64,000 bases of DNA, from contig NZ_VNHS01000011.1 of assembly GCF_008124765.1 (NCBI RefSeq), positions 1 to 64,000 of the forward strand, written 5' to 3'. Source of the stretch: Paenibacillus methanolicus (GTDB lineage: Bacteria > Bacillota > Bacilli > Paenibacillales > Paenibacillaceae). The first letter of the stretch is position 1, and each line of letters starts with the position of its first letter. The notes below the pieces were generated by a model. That model was not told where the DNA came from. It searched no databases and worked only from the letters and a program-made list of their open reading frames with translations. Position numbers and translations under genes: made by a program. Positions 52,421 to 60,587 of the stretch are shown piece by piece.

Positions 52421-52520
52421 AAGCCCGCCTAATGCCAAGTTGAATATGGTATACCCCTATTCGCGGTCATCCACGCTTCGTGGCTGGTATACGCAAGTCG
52501 AGTGGGGCAGCAACGCGAAT

Positions 52521-52547
52521 AAGACCGGCGGGGTTACCGCCGGTCTT
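52521..52547 (-). terminator. Terminator of the DUF3886 gene
   Basis: AAGACCGGCGG and CCGCCGGTCTT pair with a 5-nt loop; T-rich exit on the minus strand is short (TTATTC). Confidence 0.75.
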
Positions 52548-52592
52548 GATTGGTTCGCCGCTCGGCAGCTCCCGTTCGCGCGGTACGCCGCG

Positions 52593-52853
52593 CTACTTGT
52601 GCTTGCGCCAGTCGAGCTTGCTGTTGTTCAGCAAATGTTCGAAATCGTTATCCAGCCGCTTCTGCTCGGCTTTGCGCGCTTCTTCGGCCCGGACGCGCGC
52701 GTCTTCCCGCTGCTGCGCCTCGGCCGCCTTCAGCTGGTCGGATTGCGCCTTTAGCTTCTGCACCATCTCGGGACGAAGCAGGTCCGCCAGCGTCGCCGGT
52801 TTGTCCTGCGCGGAGGGCGCGGACGGCGCGGCGGGTTTTCTTTTTTTCGCCAT
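52593..52853 (-). CDS. DUF3886 (YqkE-like) small coiled-coil protein
   Basis: 86 aa. Lysine/alanine-rich start (MAKKRKPAAPSAPSAQDKPATL), LADLLRPEMVQKLKAQSDQLKAAEAQQREDARVRAEEARKAEQKRL coiled coil, and C-terminal FEHLLNNSKLDWRKHK, which matches the YqkE pattern (F.ELLNES..DW..FK). Function unknown. Monocistronic. Confidence 0.85.
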   Translation of the reverse strand: MAKKRKPAAPSAPSAQDKPATLADLLRPEMVQKLKAQSDQLKAAEAQQREDARVRAEEARKAEQKRLDNDFEHLLNNSKLDWRKHK

Positions 52854-52995
52854 AGGATGATCACCTCGGGTTCGTTAGCTCTCCTGTCATTATAGCACGA
52901 ACGTCTCCTCCGCGGCCCGGCGGAACGACGCCGCGATTCACGCCGCGGGCCAAGCGGGTAAAGAAGCTCGTAAGCGTCATAGCGAAAGGAGAAGG

Positions 52996-53433
52996 ATGTT
53001 ATTGAAAACGGTCTATACCGCCCATGTCACTTCCCACGGGGGCCGCGAAGGCTTCGTGCGCTCCGATGACGGCCAATTGAACGTGAAGCTCGGCATGCCG
53101 CAAGAAGGCGCGCAGAACGGGACGAACCCGGAGCAGCTGTTCGCGGCCGGCTACGGCGCCTGCTTCCACAGCGCGCTGAAGATGATCGCCCGCGGCAAAG
53201 GAATTGAAGCGGCGGACTCCCAAGTCACCGCCCATGTCGCGCTGAACAAGGACGAGCGCCATACATATAAGCTGTCGGTCGTGCTGGAGATCGCGATTCC
53301 CAGCCTGGACGAGACGCAAGCCCGCGAGCTGGCAGAGGCGGCACACCAGATGTGTCCATACTCTAACGCGACCCGGGGCAATATCGACGTCGAACTTCGT
53401 ATCGCGCAAGCTTCGGAGCAGCCTCAGCGCTGA
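52996..53433 (+). CDS. Organic hydroperoxide resistance protein (Ohr/OsmC family)
   Basis: 145 aa. Redox cysteines C56 (GYGACFHSAL) and C120 (HQMCPYSNATRGNIDV) are both present, with arginine in the Ohr N-terminal segment. It reduces organic hydroperoxides using lipoylated protein or bacillithiol thiols. AAAGGAGAAGG precedes the ATG. No OhrR gene is adjacent; a strong hairpin ends the transcript. Confidence 0.95.
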   Translation: MLLKTVYTAHVTSHGGREGFVRSDDGQLNVKLGMPQEGAQNGTNPEQLFAAGYGACFHSALKMIARGKGIEAADSQVTAHVALNKDERHTYKLSVVLEIAIPSLDETQARELAEAAHQMCPYSNATRGNIDVELRIAQASEQPQR

Positions 53434-53470
53434 TCCGCGCGGCCGCTCTTTCGGCCTGCCCTGCAATAGA

Positions 53471-53520
53471 CAAGCCTGCGGGCGCTCCGCGTGCAATGCG
53501 GAGCGCCCGCAGGCTTGTTC
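53471..53520. terminator. Terminator of the Ohr gene
   Basis: A perfect 20-bp stem (CAAGCCTGCGGGCGCTCCGC and its complement) with an 8-nt loop, followed by TTCTCGTT. It also faces the converging DUF402 gene. Confidence 0.9.
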
Positions 53521-53569
53521 TCGTTCCCGCCGCCGGCAGAACGGTTGACGAGATGGCCAAGCCGCATCT

Positions 53570-54082
53570 TTACATATTCCGAGGCACCTTCGCCGCCAGC
53601 CGCTCTAGCGTCCCGTCGAACGGAAACCCGCCTTCTTCGATGCGCCGCCGCAAGGCGGCAAGCTCTTCTCTCACCCGCGCGATCAACGCTTCCGGATAAC
53701 CGAAGGCGACTGAGTTCTGAGCGAATTCGTCTTCGTCGACGACTCGCCACAGCCCGTCCGCGCCCAACAAATCCAGATCGAGATCGACGAACGACACCTC
53801 GTCTTCGCTTATGCGGGCCGGTTCGTTCACATTGCAATAATAATGCACGATCCGACCGTCAACCACGTCGGCGCTCACCGTGAACCAGCAGTCCGCCGCG
53901 AAATACTCTACCGTCCAGCGGTCGATCGTAAACACGGCGTTCTTCGTAAAATGGCGCAACCGCCGCCCTAGCGCGCTCAGTACGAAAACATGCGCGTCGC
54001 CCCGCTCGAGCAGCGTCGTCTCCCACTCGTAATGCGGGCGCGCGCCGTATTTGAACGCGCGCACCGTCATGTTGCTTGGCAT
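53570..54082 (-). CDS. DUF402 family nucleoside tri/diphosphate phosphatase-like protein
   Basis: 170 aa. Matches the DUF402 pattern of Bacillus YgaC/Ntdp: RHFTKNAVFTIDRWTVEYFAADCWFTVSADVVDGRIVHYYCNVNEPA and VSFVDLDLDLL.....RVVDEDEFAQN, whose tyrosine/aspartate cluster binds metal and nucleotide. Staphylococcal and Bacillus homologues hydrolyse NTPs and NDPs. The N-terminal segment with W/Y-rich RAFKYGARPHYEWE is typical. Confidence 0.85.
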   Translation of the reverse strand: MPSNMTVRAFKYGARPHYEWETTLLERGDAHVFVLSALGRRLRHFTKNAVFTIDRWTVEYFAADCWFTVSADVVDGRIVHYYCNVNEPARISEDEVSFVDLDLDLLGADGLWRVVDEDEFAQNSVAFGYPEALIARVREELAALRRRIEEGGFPFDGTLERLAAKVPRNM

Positions 54083-54158
54083 CGGTCCTGTCCTCCGCTC
54101 TCTCCCGCTCGCCGCGGGAGTCTCTTCACACGATCGTATGCGCCGCGGCCTGCCCGCG

Positions 54159-54302
54159 TCAAGCGTCCTGTCCGCTCGGACGCCGGCTCGCCTTCAGTTT
54201 ATCGAACTCGGGCTGCAATCTCCTGATGAGCAGACGGGTCTGGCGCTGCCGGACCAGCCGGTTCACTTTGCCGGTCAATTTGGAAGAAATAAAAATAATC
54301 AT
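54159..54302 (-). CDS. Possible 47-aa cationic small protein
   Basis: An ATG at 54302 follows GGAGGGGATGGAG; the peptide starts MIIFISSKLTGKVNRLVRQR and ends in a basic tail with about 14 Arg/Lys. It lies 76 bp upstream of the DUF402 start on the same strand, so it could be its leader gene. No homologue is recalled, and coding is supported only by the ribosome site and composition. Confidence 0.35.
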   Translation of the reverse strand: MIIFISSKLTGKVNRLVRQRQTRLLIRRLQPEFDKLKASRRPSGQDA

Positions 54303-54385
54303 CGCTCCATCCCCTCCGCCGTTATATCGTTACGACGGAACAGGCGGCCGCGAAGTTTGTCGAGTTCGAAAATTAGACGCCACAC

Positions 54386-54453
54386 AGCGGATTGGTTTGC
54401 GTTCACGGTCGTAAGAGCGGGAATGCAGCATTCAGCCAAAGCGGATTGGTTTG
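54386..54453. repeat. 14-bp direct repeat AGCGGATTGGTTTG
   Basis: Two exact copies, at 54386-54399 and 54440-54453, 54 bp apart, upstream of the Crp/Fnr-type gene. They may be binding sites for a regulator; the rest of 54303-54562 is unassigned promoter DNA. Confidence 0.6.
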
Positions 54454-54562
54454 ACAGCTTTTTACCGGGCAGACGATTTAGGATACGAATGACTCACGCC
54501 CCTAATCGTTCGCCCGGTTTATAATGAGAGCAGAAGCCGACGGACGACGGGAGGCATGACGG

Positions 54563-55147
54563 ATGAAAGACATTTTGTTCCGCTATATGAGCCGGTACAC
54601 GACCTTGAGCGCGGAGGAGCAGCAGGCGATCGCCGGCGATATTCGGGTGGAGCAATTCGGGAGAGGCACCATCCTCCTGCGTCAGGGCGAGAAGACGACC
54701 TCGTGTTATTTCGTGCTGAAGGGCTGCGTCCGGCAGCACGCGGTCGACGAGGCCGGCCGAGACATCACCTCCAATTTCTACACGGAGGAGCAGACCATCG
54801 CGTTATTCAACGAGCATCGACCGGACCGCGCGTCCGAGCATGCGCTGACCTGCCTCGAAGACTGCGTGCTGGTCGTCGGCGAGCTTGCGATCGAGCAGGA
54901 CATGTACGGCAAGCACGCGCAGCTCGAGACGTTGACGCGCCGGATGATGGAGGCGAACTTCGGGCAGATGCAGGAAGAGTTCGCCGCCTTCATCGCCGCC
55001 ACGCCGGAAGAGCGCTATCGTTCCATGCTGCGGCGAAGGCCCGGCCTCGCGGATCGGGTCCCTCAGCATCAGCTGGCCAGCTACCTCGGCATGACGCCGG
55101 AATCGCTCAGCCGGATCAAGAAAAGGGTGCGGGAAGGCGAACGTTGA
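54563..55147 (+). CDS. Crp/Fnr family transcriptional regulator
   Basis: 194 aa. Cyclic-nucleotide-binding-like beta barrel at about 25-115 (VEQFGRGTILLRQGEKTTSCYFVLKGCVRQHAVDEAGRDITSNFYTEEQTIAL), long dimer helix (about 115-145), and a short helix-turn-helix at the end (VPQHQLASYLGMTPESLSRIKKRV). It lacks an Fnr-type N-terminal cysteine cluster. An Fnr-like box lies before the converging DUF4386 gene, which is a likely target. Confidence 0.9.
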   Translation: MKDILFRYMSRYTTLSAEEQQAIAGDIRVEQFGRGTILLRQGEKTTSCYFVLKGCVRQHAVDEAGRDITSNFYTEEQTIALFNEHRPDRASEHALTCLEDCVLVVGELAIEQDMYGKHAQLETLTRRMMEANFGQMQEEFAAFIAATPEERYRSMLRRRPGLADRVPQHQLASYLGMTPESLSRIKKRVREGER

Positions 55148-55172
55148 CATGAGCGATGCGAGCGAGGCTCGC

Positions 55173-55889
55173 TCATAATGCGGTCGGGCGCTGTCCAATA
55201 CGGCCGCCTCGCAGCAGCAGCCATAGGGCAAAGCCCAACTCCCCCGCCGCCATCGGCACGGTGAACGCCGCCTCCAAACCTGCCGCGATCCCGGCGTATT
55301 GCGGGAAGAAGACGCCGCACGCATGCGTCGCGATATAGCCGGCGCTGGCGATAAGCAGCAGAATTCCCCAGACGCGGGGAATATCCGCCGACCTCAGCGC
55401 GAGCGCGCCGACGACAAGCAGGTGGACGCCGAATACGATCAGCCCCGTCGACCAGACCGTATCGAAGGCGCGCATCCCCGCAAGCGCCAGCGAAGGCGTC
55501 TGAACGTCCGCGAAATCTACCTCTCCGCTCGTCAGAACCAGCACGCCGATCAAGCAGGCCACCGCGATCCCGAGCATCGACGCGTAGGCCAGCCGCAGCC
55601 AAGCGCCAAGCAGCGCGAGCCCGGGATGAACCGGCTTCAGAAACAGATACAGCGCCCACGCCGCCACGATGTCGCAGACGAGAATGATGAGCCAGCCGAA
55701 TAGCTCTGCCCGCAGCAGCCATGAATGCGCCTGTAGATTATGCAAGGTCGCTGCCCCGTCTCCTTCCGCAAGCAGACGCCCATGCGCGTAACCATACGCA
55801 AAAGCCGCGGCTGCCGCCATCGCAAGCAGCGCGACGCCGGCCGTCAACGCTAACATGCGGCGCTCCCCTCTGCTATCCTGTGCGATCAT
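55173..55889 (-). CDS. DUF4386 family membrane protein
   Basis: 238 aa, seven transmembrane helices. DUF4386 features: LFGWLIILVCDIVAAWALYLFLKPVHPGLALLGAWLRLAYASMLG, AFDTVWSTGLIVFGVHLLVVGALALRS and PRVWGILLLIASAGYIA. Family function unknown. It converges on the Crp/Fnr regulator (25 bp between stops). Confidence 0.85.
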   Translation of the reverse strand: MIAQDSRGERRMLALTAGVALLAMAAAAAFAYGYAHGRLLAEGDGAATLHNLQAHSWLLRAELFGWLIILVCDIVAAWALYLFLKPVHPGLALLGAWLRLAYASMLGIAVACLIGVLVLTSGEVDFADVQTPSLALAGMRAFDTVWSTGLIVFGVHLLVVGALALRSADIPRVWGILLLIASAGYIATHACGVFFPQYAGIAAGLEAAFTVPMAAGELGFALWLLLRGGRIGQRPTAL

Positions 55890-55921
55890 TCTATTCCCTC
55901 CCGATATTGGTTCTTGATTGT

Positions 55922-55964
55922 AGTGTAATACGCCTCCTGCGGAAGCGGCATTGACTTAAATCAA
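55922..55964 (-). promoter_or_regulatory. DUF4386 promoter with class II Crp/Fnr-type box
   Basis: Minus-strand TTGATTTAAGTCAA (55951-55964; 4 of 5 paired in the TTGAT/ATCAA arms) lies upstream of a TACACT -10 (55922-55927). The implied start near 55915 puts the box centre about 42 bp upstream, the classical activator position, and there is no recognisable -35. Confidence 0.6.
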
Positions 55965-56167
55965 GAGGCGGGGATAGCAACCGGTCCGCCCATCCGAAGA
56001 AGAAAACGCTTACTTTTTTAACCCCGAAGTTTTAATAAAACTTAAGGTGTTTCGTACCCATCCGCATCATAATCCGACAAATTGCGCACGCCGCTCCTGA
56101 TAACATAGGGACAAGTTGCGTCGCCCCTATTTGCACCGAACCAACCCCAAAAGGAGCTGAACTTTGC

Positions 56168-56428
56168 ATGCGCTTTGTCATGAACCAGGTATTCGAGAAC
56201 GAAACCATTCAATTCGATGGCTTTCACTATATCGGGTGTTCCTTCAAGGACTGCACCGTACTCATAACGTCGATGGATTTCGGATTTGACCGTTGCTCCT
56301 TCTCCGGCACGACCTTTCATGTGGCCGAAGGGCTGCCGTTGTTCCTCGATACGCGGACTTACGAAGCGTATGAAGCAGAAGCCGAACCGTTCGAGCCGGT
56401 AGGCGGCAAAATCCCGATCGAAATTTAA
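56168..56428 (+). CDS. Small pentapeptide-like protein (hypothetical)
   Basis: 86 aa; AAAAGGAG precedes the ATG. The pattern NQVFENETIQFDGFHYIGCSFKDCTVLITSMDFGFDRCSFSGTTFHV, with F/C at five-residue intervals, resembles a short right-handed beta-helix of the pentapeptide type. An opposite-strand frame (56042-56320) has no ribosome site and is rejected. No close family recalled. A terminator hairpin follows. Confidence 0.7.
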   Translation: MRFVMNQVFENETIQFDGFHYIGCSFKDCTVLITSMDFGFDRCSFSGTTFHVAEGLPLFLDTRTYEAYEAEAEPFEPVGGKIPIEI

Positions 56429-56468
56429 CCGACAGCGCGCTGGCCCAAGCCGCGCTCCGTCAATGACG

Positions 56469-56506
56469 ATGGCGTCCCGGGGACTGTTCCCCGCGGCGCC
56501 ATTTTG
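56469..56506 (+). terminator. Terminator of the 86-aa gene
   Basis: ATGGCGTCCCGGGG pairs with CCCCGCGGCGCCAT (small bulge) and runs into TTTTGAT. Confidence 0.75.
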
Positions 56507-56673
56507 ATCTTCCGGGATTACCCCGGCCCTTCTCCTCTAGAAGTATCTTCTTCTTTTGTCGAATGGAACAGAAAACGAGGATCCTTCATCGGCAACCTAG
56601 TATCCCCTTCCTATTGCACGCCGCCTGTATACGACATTTCGTCGCATAATGCATTGGAATTATTTCCAGTTCA

Positions 56674-56739
56674 ATTTGGTTCTTACCGTTCATTTGCGCC
56701 TCATCCTAATCGATTACCATGATAAGACGAGAACCAAAT
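56674..56739. repeat. Spaced perfect inverted repeat before the secreted micropeptide
   Basis: ATTTGGTTCT (56674-56683) and AGAACCAAAT (56730-56739) are perfect 10-bp inverted copies 46 bp apart, 35 bp before the micropeptide start. They could be two operator halves or sites. The rest of 56507-56773 is unassigned. Confidence 0.65.
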
Positions 56740-56773
56740 CAAGCGAACTTGCATAAAGGAGAATCTCTCACCT

Positions 56774-56911
56774 ATGAAAAAGCTCGACGCTGCCGCGGCA
56801 GCCCTCGCGCTCACGGTCCTGATCGCCACGGCGCTCGGCGTCGGCGCGGCGAATGCCGAACGCACCGTGGCAACGCATCAACTCCCCTCGCTCCAGGCAA
56901 ACGCGCGGTAA
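56774..56911 (+). CDS. Secreted 45-aa micropeptide (Phr-like signal peptide precursor)
   Basis: ATG at 56774 behind AAAGGAG. The peptide begins MKKLDAAAAALALTVLIATA, a textbook signal sequence with a GAANA cleavage region near residue 28, and leaves a short hydrophilic C-terminus ERTVATHQLPSLQANAR. This is the form of Phr-type quorum-sensing precursors of Bacillales. No Rap or other RRNPP receptor gene is adjacent, so the pheromone role is only inferred. Confidence 0.6.
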   Translation: MKKLDAAAAALALTVLIATALGVGAANAERTVATHQLPSLQANAR

Positions 56912-57063
56912 GCAAACGGGGAAGCAACGTCGATAAGACATGGATCGCAAGACCGCCCGGGAACGCGAATGTGCAGAACCGTCGAGGTCGACTCGAGCTA
57001 TGGCCATCTAAAGCTGAATAGGAACAAATCAGGGCGTACATATCCACGCGCTCCCCCGAACGC

Positions 57064-57093
57064 AAAAAAGGCGCTCCCGCAAGCGGAAACGCC
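57064..57093 (-). terminator. Terminator of cysK
   Basis: Minus-strand GGCGTTTCCGC pairs with GCGGGAGCGCC (mismatch in the middle), followed by TTTTTTG, 17 bp past the stop. Confidence 0.85.
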
Positions 57094-57109
57094 CCATTGC
57101 TTATTCCAT

Positions 57110-58042
57110 TTAGTCCTCCGAAAAGAGCGGCGTCGACAAGTATCGCTCGCCCGTATCCGGCAGCATGACGACGATCGTCTTGCCCGCGTTCTCCGGCCGC
57201 TTCGCAAGCTCGGCCGCGGCGAAGACGGCAGCGCCGGAGGAAATCCCCACCAGCAGCCCTTCGCGCCGGCTCAGCTGGCGCGCGGTCTCGAGCGCCTGCT
57301 CATTGCCGACTTGCACGATCTCGTCGACGACGTCGCGGTTGAAGTTCCCCGGCACGAAGCCGGCGCCGATGCCCTGAATCTGGTGCGCGCCGCGCGCGCC
57401 GCCGGAGAGGACCGGCGAGTCGGATGGCTCGACCGCGATTACCGCAAGAGTCGGCTTCAGCTCCTTCAAGCGACTGCCCGCGCCGCTGATCGTGCCGCCC
57501 GTACCGACGCCAGCGACGAATAAATCGACGGTGCCTTCCGTATCGCGCCAAATCTCCTCCGCCGTCGTCTGCCGGTGAATCGCCGGGTTGGCCGGGTTCT
57601 CGAATTGCTGCGGAATGAACGCGTTCGGCAGCTCGGCCGCGAGCTCTTCCGCCTTGCGGATCGCGCCCCCCATCCCCTCCTGCGCCGGCGTCAGCACGAG
57701 CTCCACGCCGAGCGCGCGCAACAGCTTGCGGCGCTCCACGCTGAACGACTCCGGCAGCGTAATGATCAGCTTATACCCCATGGCCGCGGCCGCGAATGCC
57801 AAGCCAATGCCGGTATTGCCGCTCGTCGGTTCGATAATGACCGAATCCGGCTTGAGCAGGCCGCGTTCTTCGGCATCCTTGATCATGGCGAAGCCGATGC
57901 GGTCCTTCACGCTGCCCGCCGGGTTGAAATATTCCAGCTTCGCCACAAGTTTCGCCGTAAGTCCGTTCGCCTTGCTATAGTTTCGCAGCTCCAGAAGCGG
58001 CGTATTTCCGATTAAGTCCGTTAAATTTTGCGCTATTCTCAC
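57110..58042 (-). CDS. cysK: Cysteine synthase A (O-acetylserine sulfhydrylase)
   Basis: 310 aa. PLP lysine K46 in [11 protein letters not shown], substrate loop [14 protein letters not shown] phosphate loop [10 protein letters not shown] and the serine near the pyridine in [11 protein letters not shown]. Start IGNTPLLEL is typical. It makes cysteine from O-acetylserine and sulphide in the cytoplasm. A sigma-A promoter lies close upstream, leaving no room for a T-box or S-box leader. Monocistronic. Confidence 0.97.
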   Translation of the reverse strand: MRIAQNLTDLIGNTPLLELRNYSKANGLTAKLVAKLEYFNPAGSVKDRIGFAMIKDAEERGLLKPDSVIIEPTSGNTGIGLAFAAAAMGYKLIITLPESFSVERRKLLRALGVELVLTPAQEGMGGAIRKAEELAAELPNAFIPQQFENPANPAIHRQTTAEEIWRDTEGTVDLFVAGVGTGGTISGAGSRLKELKPTLAVIAVEPSDSPVLSGGARGAHQIQGIGAGFVPGNFNRDVVDEIVQVGNEQALETARQLSRREGLLVGISSGAAVFAAAELAKRPENAGKTIVVMLPDTGERYLSTPLFSED

Positions 58043-58084
58043 TGTGATCGCCCCTATAAAATCCTGATGTGTTTCGGCTCCATT

Positions 58085-58114
58085 ACTATATCATGTTTCA
58101 TTCTCGCGCCTCAA
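58085..58114 (-). promoter_or_regulatory. cysK promoter
   Basis: Minus-strand -35 TTGAGG (58109-58114), 18-bp spacer, -10 TATAGT (58085-58090), about 35 bp before the start. Confidence 0.6.
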
Positions 58115-58152
58115 ATCCGCCCCGGCCTTGTCCCAACCTGCCCGTAGTTGTG

Positions 58153-58158
58153 TATAAT
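58153..58158 (+). promoter_or_regulatory. Possible -10 of the epimerase-like gene
   Basis: TATAAT preceded by TG-rich sequence (TTGTG), about 95 bp before the start at 58251. The -35 is unclear. Confidence 0.4.
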
Positions 58159-58250
58159 CAGGGCATGCCGATAGACAAGGTGAACCGGCTGTCGCCGTCT
58201 TTTAGCGGCGCAGCGCGTTACATTCCGCGATAGAGAAAGAGGAGACAGCC

Positions 58251-58871
58251 ATGAACATATGCATATTGGGCGGTACCGGACGAGTCGGCCGCGAGTTGGC
58301 GGCGCGCGCGCTTGAAGCCGGACATGCCGTAACGATGCTGGCGCGTGATCCGCAGCGCGTGGCGCTGACGGACGAGAGACTTCGCGTGTGCGCCGGGAGC
58401 GCGTGCGATCCGGTCGCGCTTCGCGCCGCGATGGAGGGAGCGGATGTCGTGCTCAGCGCCTTGAGCACGGACGGCGGCAGCGTGCTGAGCGAGAGCGCGC
58501 CGCTGATCGTGAATGCCATGCAAAAAGCCGGCATCGAACGCATCATCGCGATCGGAACGGCGGGCATTCTGAACAGCCGCGCGGAACCCGGTCTGCTGCG
58601 GTATCAGTCCAGCGAATCGAAGCGCACGCTCACAAGAGCGGCCGAGGAGCATCACGCGTTCTATCGAACGCTCGCGAATTCGGGACTGGCGTGGACGATC
58701 GTCTGTCCGACGTATTTGCCGGACGGCGAATACACGGGCGTCTACCGGGCGGAGCGCGATTATTTGCCGGAGGACGGCGTGAGAATTTCGGTGCCGGACA
58801 CGGCCGAATTCGCTTTCCGCCAAATTGACAGCATGTTGTACGCGAACGCGCGGGTCGGTCTCGCTTATTGA
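58251..58871 (+). CDS. NAD(P)-binding epimerase-like protein (atypical SDR)
   Basis: 206 aa. N-terminal Rossmann motif ICILGGTGRVGRELAARALEAGHAVTMLARDP, ACDPVALRAAMEGADVVLSALS and ERIIAIGTAGIL place it with NAD(P)H-binding (YwnB/BVR-B-like) proteins; no catalytic YxxxK is evident, as usual for this subgroup. GAGGAG precedes the ATG. The substrate is unknown. Confidence 0.87.
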   Translation: MNICILGGTGRVGRELAARALEAGHAVTMLARDPQRVALTDERLRVCAGSACDPVALRAAMEGADVVLSALSTDGGSVLSESAPLIVNAMQKAGIERIIAIGTAGILNSRAEPGLLRYQSSESKRTLTRAAEEHHAFYRTLANSGLAWTIVCPTYLPDGEYTGVYRAERDYLPEDGVRISVPDTAEFAFRQIDSMLYANARVGLAY

Positions 58872-59050
58872 GCATCATGAGGCTGTTCCGCTTGTGCGGC
58901 CAAGCACCGTGGTTGCTCAAGCATCGGGAGACGGGGTACGAAGAGACTAACGCCCTGCACACGGCGGCGCAGCGAGAACGTACGACCGCTGCGCCAGTCA
59001 GCCATACCCCGCACCTATTGTGAACAATTCGCGAACGGTCAAAACGCCTA

Positions 59051-59079
59051 TTGCAATTCCGGCTCGGCCGCCGTATGAT
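59051..59079 (+). promoter_or_regulatory. Promoter of the NADH oxidase gene
   Basis: -35 TTGCAA (59051-59056), 17-bp spacer, -10 TATGAT (59074-59079). The region 58872-59050 holds no other feature except an incomplete TTGTGAACAATTCGCGAA at about 59020. Confidence 0.7.
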
Positions 59080-59094
59080 TAAGCCATCAAGAGG

Positions 59095-59181
59095 TTGTGA
59101 AAATAATCACATAAGGATATCGAGGGTTGTGAAAATAATCACAGCCATAATAAATAGCTAACATTGTGAATTTAATCACAA
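59095..59181 (+). promoter_or_regulatory. Three Rex-type operators in the NADH oxidase leader
   Basis: TTGTGAAAATAATCACA at 59095-59111 and again at 59127-59143, and TTGTGAATTTAATCACAA at 59164-59181. Each has TTGTGA and TCACA(A) arms 6 bp apart, the Rex pattern (TTGTGAA-N4-TTCACAA) of Gram-positive NADH/NAD+-sensing repressors. All lie downstream of the -10, the last one 9 bp before the ribosome site. Confidence 0.82.
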
Positions 59182-59204
59182 CCATATCCGAGGAGGAAAC
59201 GACT

Positions 59205-60533
59205 ATGAAAGTGATCGTGATTGGATGCACCCATGCCGGAACCGCAGCTATTACGCAAATGGTTCAACATCATCCCGAGGCTCAGATTACGGTGTATGAA
59301 CGGAACGACAACATTTCCTTCCTCTCGTGCGGCATCGCGCTCCACGTGAGCGGCGTCGTCAAGCAAGCCGAGAAGCTCTTCTACGCGTCGCCCGCCCAAC
59401 TTGCCGAGCTTGGGGTCGACACCCGCATGAAACATGACGTGCTGAACGTCGATACGGCCGCCAAAACGGTGCGCGTCCGCAATCTCGACACCGGCGAAGA
59501 ATTCACCGACGCGTACGACAAGCTCGTCATGACGACCGGCTCGTGGCCGATTATTCCGCAGCTGCCCGGCATCGGCATGGAGAACATCCAGCTGTGCAAA
59601 AACTACGCCCACTCGCAGACGATCATCGCGAAAGCCAAGGATGCGAAACGCGTCACGGTCGTCGGCGCCGGCTACATCGGCATCGAGCTCGTCGAGGCGT
59701 TCGAGCAGCTCGGCAAGGACGTGACGCTGATCGATAACATGGATCGCACGATGTTCAAATACCTCGATCCCGAATTTACGGCCGTCGCCGAAAGCGCGTT
59801 GGAAGAGCGCGGCATCCGGCTTGCGCTCGGCCGCACCGTCACCGGCTTCGAAGGCCAAGACGGCCGCGTGCGCAAGGTACTGACGACGAACGGCGAATTC
59901 GAAGCCGACCTCGTTATTCTGTGCATCGGCTTCCGCCCGAATACCGAGCTGCTCCAAGGACAGGTCGATATGCTGCCGAACGGCGCGATCATCGTGGACG
60001 AATATATGCGCACGAGCAACCCGGATGTGTTCGCGGCCGGCGACAGCTGCGCCATTCATTACAACCCGACCGGCACCCATGCCTATATCCCGCTGGCGAC
60101 CAACGCCGTCCGGATGGGCACGCTCGTCGCCCGCAATCTCGTGACGCCGACGGTCCGTTACATGGGTACCCAAGGCACGTCGGGCATCAAAATTTACGAC
60201 TACAACATCGCGTCGACCGGCATGACCGAAGCGGCCGCGATTGCCGCGGACATGAAGGTCAAAGCGGTGACCCTGAACGAGAACTACCGTCCCGAATTCA
60301 TGCCGACGTTCGAGAACGTGCTGCTGAAAGTCGTCTACCTCGAACAAACGGGCCGGATCATCGGCGCGCAGGTTCTCTCGAAAGCCGATTTGACGCAAGC
60401 GATCAACACGCTGTCGGTGTGCATCCAGAACGGCATGACGATGGATGAGCTCGGCTACGTCGACTTCTTCTTCCAGCCTCACTACAACAAGCCTTGGAAC
60501 CTGCTCAACCAAGCCGGTCTGCAAGCGATGTAA
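59205..60533 (+). CDS. NADH oxidase / CoA-disulfide reductase family flavoprotein (Nox-like)
   Basis: 442 aa from the ATG at 59205 behind GAGGAGG. FAD site MKVIVIGCTHAGTAAITQMV, redox cysteine C42 in ISFLSCGIALHV, NADH site VTVVGAGYIGIELVEAFEQLGKDVTLID, second FAD site DVFAAGDSCAIHY, and a C-terminal dimer domain (FFFQPHYNKPWNLLNQAGLQAM). The single-cysteine (sulphenate) arrangement marks water-forming NADH oxidases. The job is to reoxidise NADH with oxygen; the Rex operators fit this exactly. Confidence 0.95.
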   Translation: MKVIVIGCTHAGTAAITQMVQHHPEAQITVYERNDNISFLSCGIALHVSGVVKQAEKLFYASPAQLAELGVDTRMKHDVLNVDTAAKTVRVRNLDTGEEFTDAYDKLVMTTGSWPIIPQLPGIGMENIQLCKNYAHSQTIIAKAKDAKRVTVVGAGYIGIELVEAFEQLGKDVTLIDNMDRTMFKYLDPEFTAVAESALEERGIRLALGRTVTGFEGQDGRVRKVLTTNGEFEADLVILCIGFRPNTELLQGQVDMLPNGAIIVDEYMRTSNPDVFAAGDSCAIHYNPTGTHAYIPLATNAVRMGTLVARNLVTPTVRYMGTQGTSGIKIYDYNIASTGMTEAAAIAADMKVKAVTLNENYRPEFMPTFENVLLKVVYLEQTGRIIGAQVLSKADLTQAINTLSVCIQNGMTMDELGYVDFFFQPHYNKPWNLLNQAGLQAM

Positions 60534-60587
60534 GAAGCCGGCCCAAGCCCCGCTCAATCGAGCCGCCGGGCGCGCGAAATGAAGCAA

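Noticed and set aside
56042-56320. A 92-codon minus-strand frame
   Set aside because: It overlaps the 86-aa plus-strand gene, which has a good ribosome site and a terminator; this one has neither.
57990-58114. T-box or S-box riboswitch before cysK
   Set aside because: The predicted start point is only about 35 nt from the start codon, leaving no room for an aptamer, and no T-box or S-box conserved block is present.
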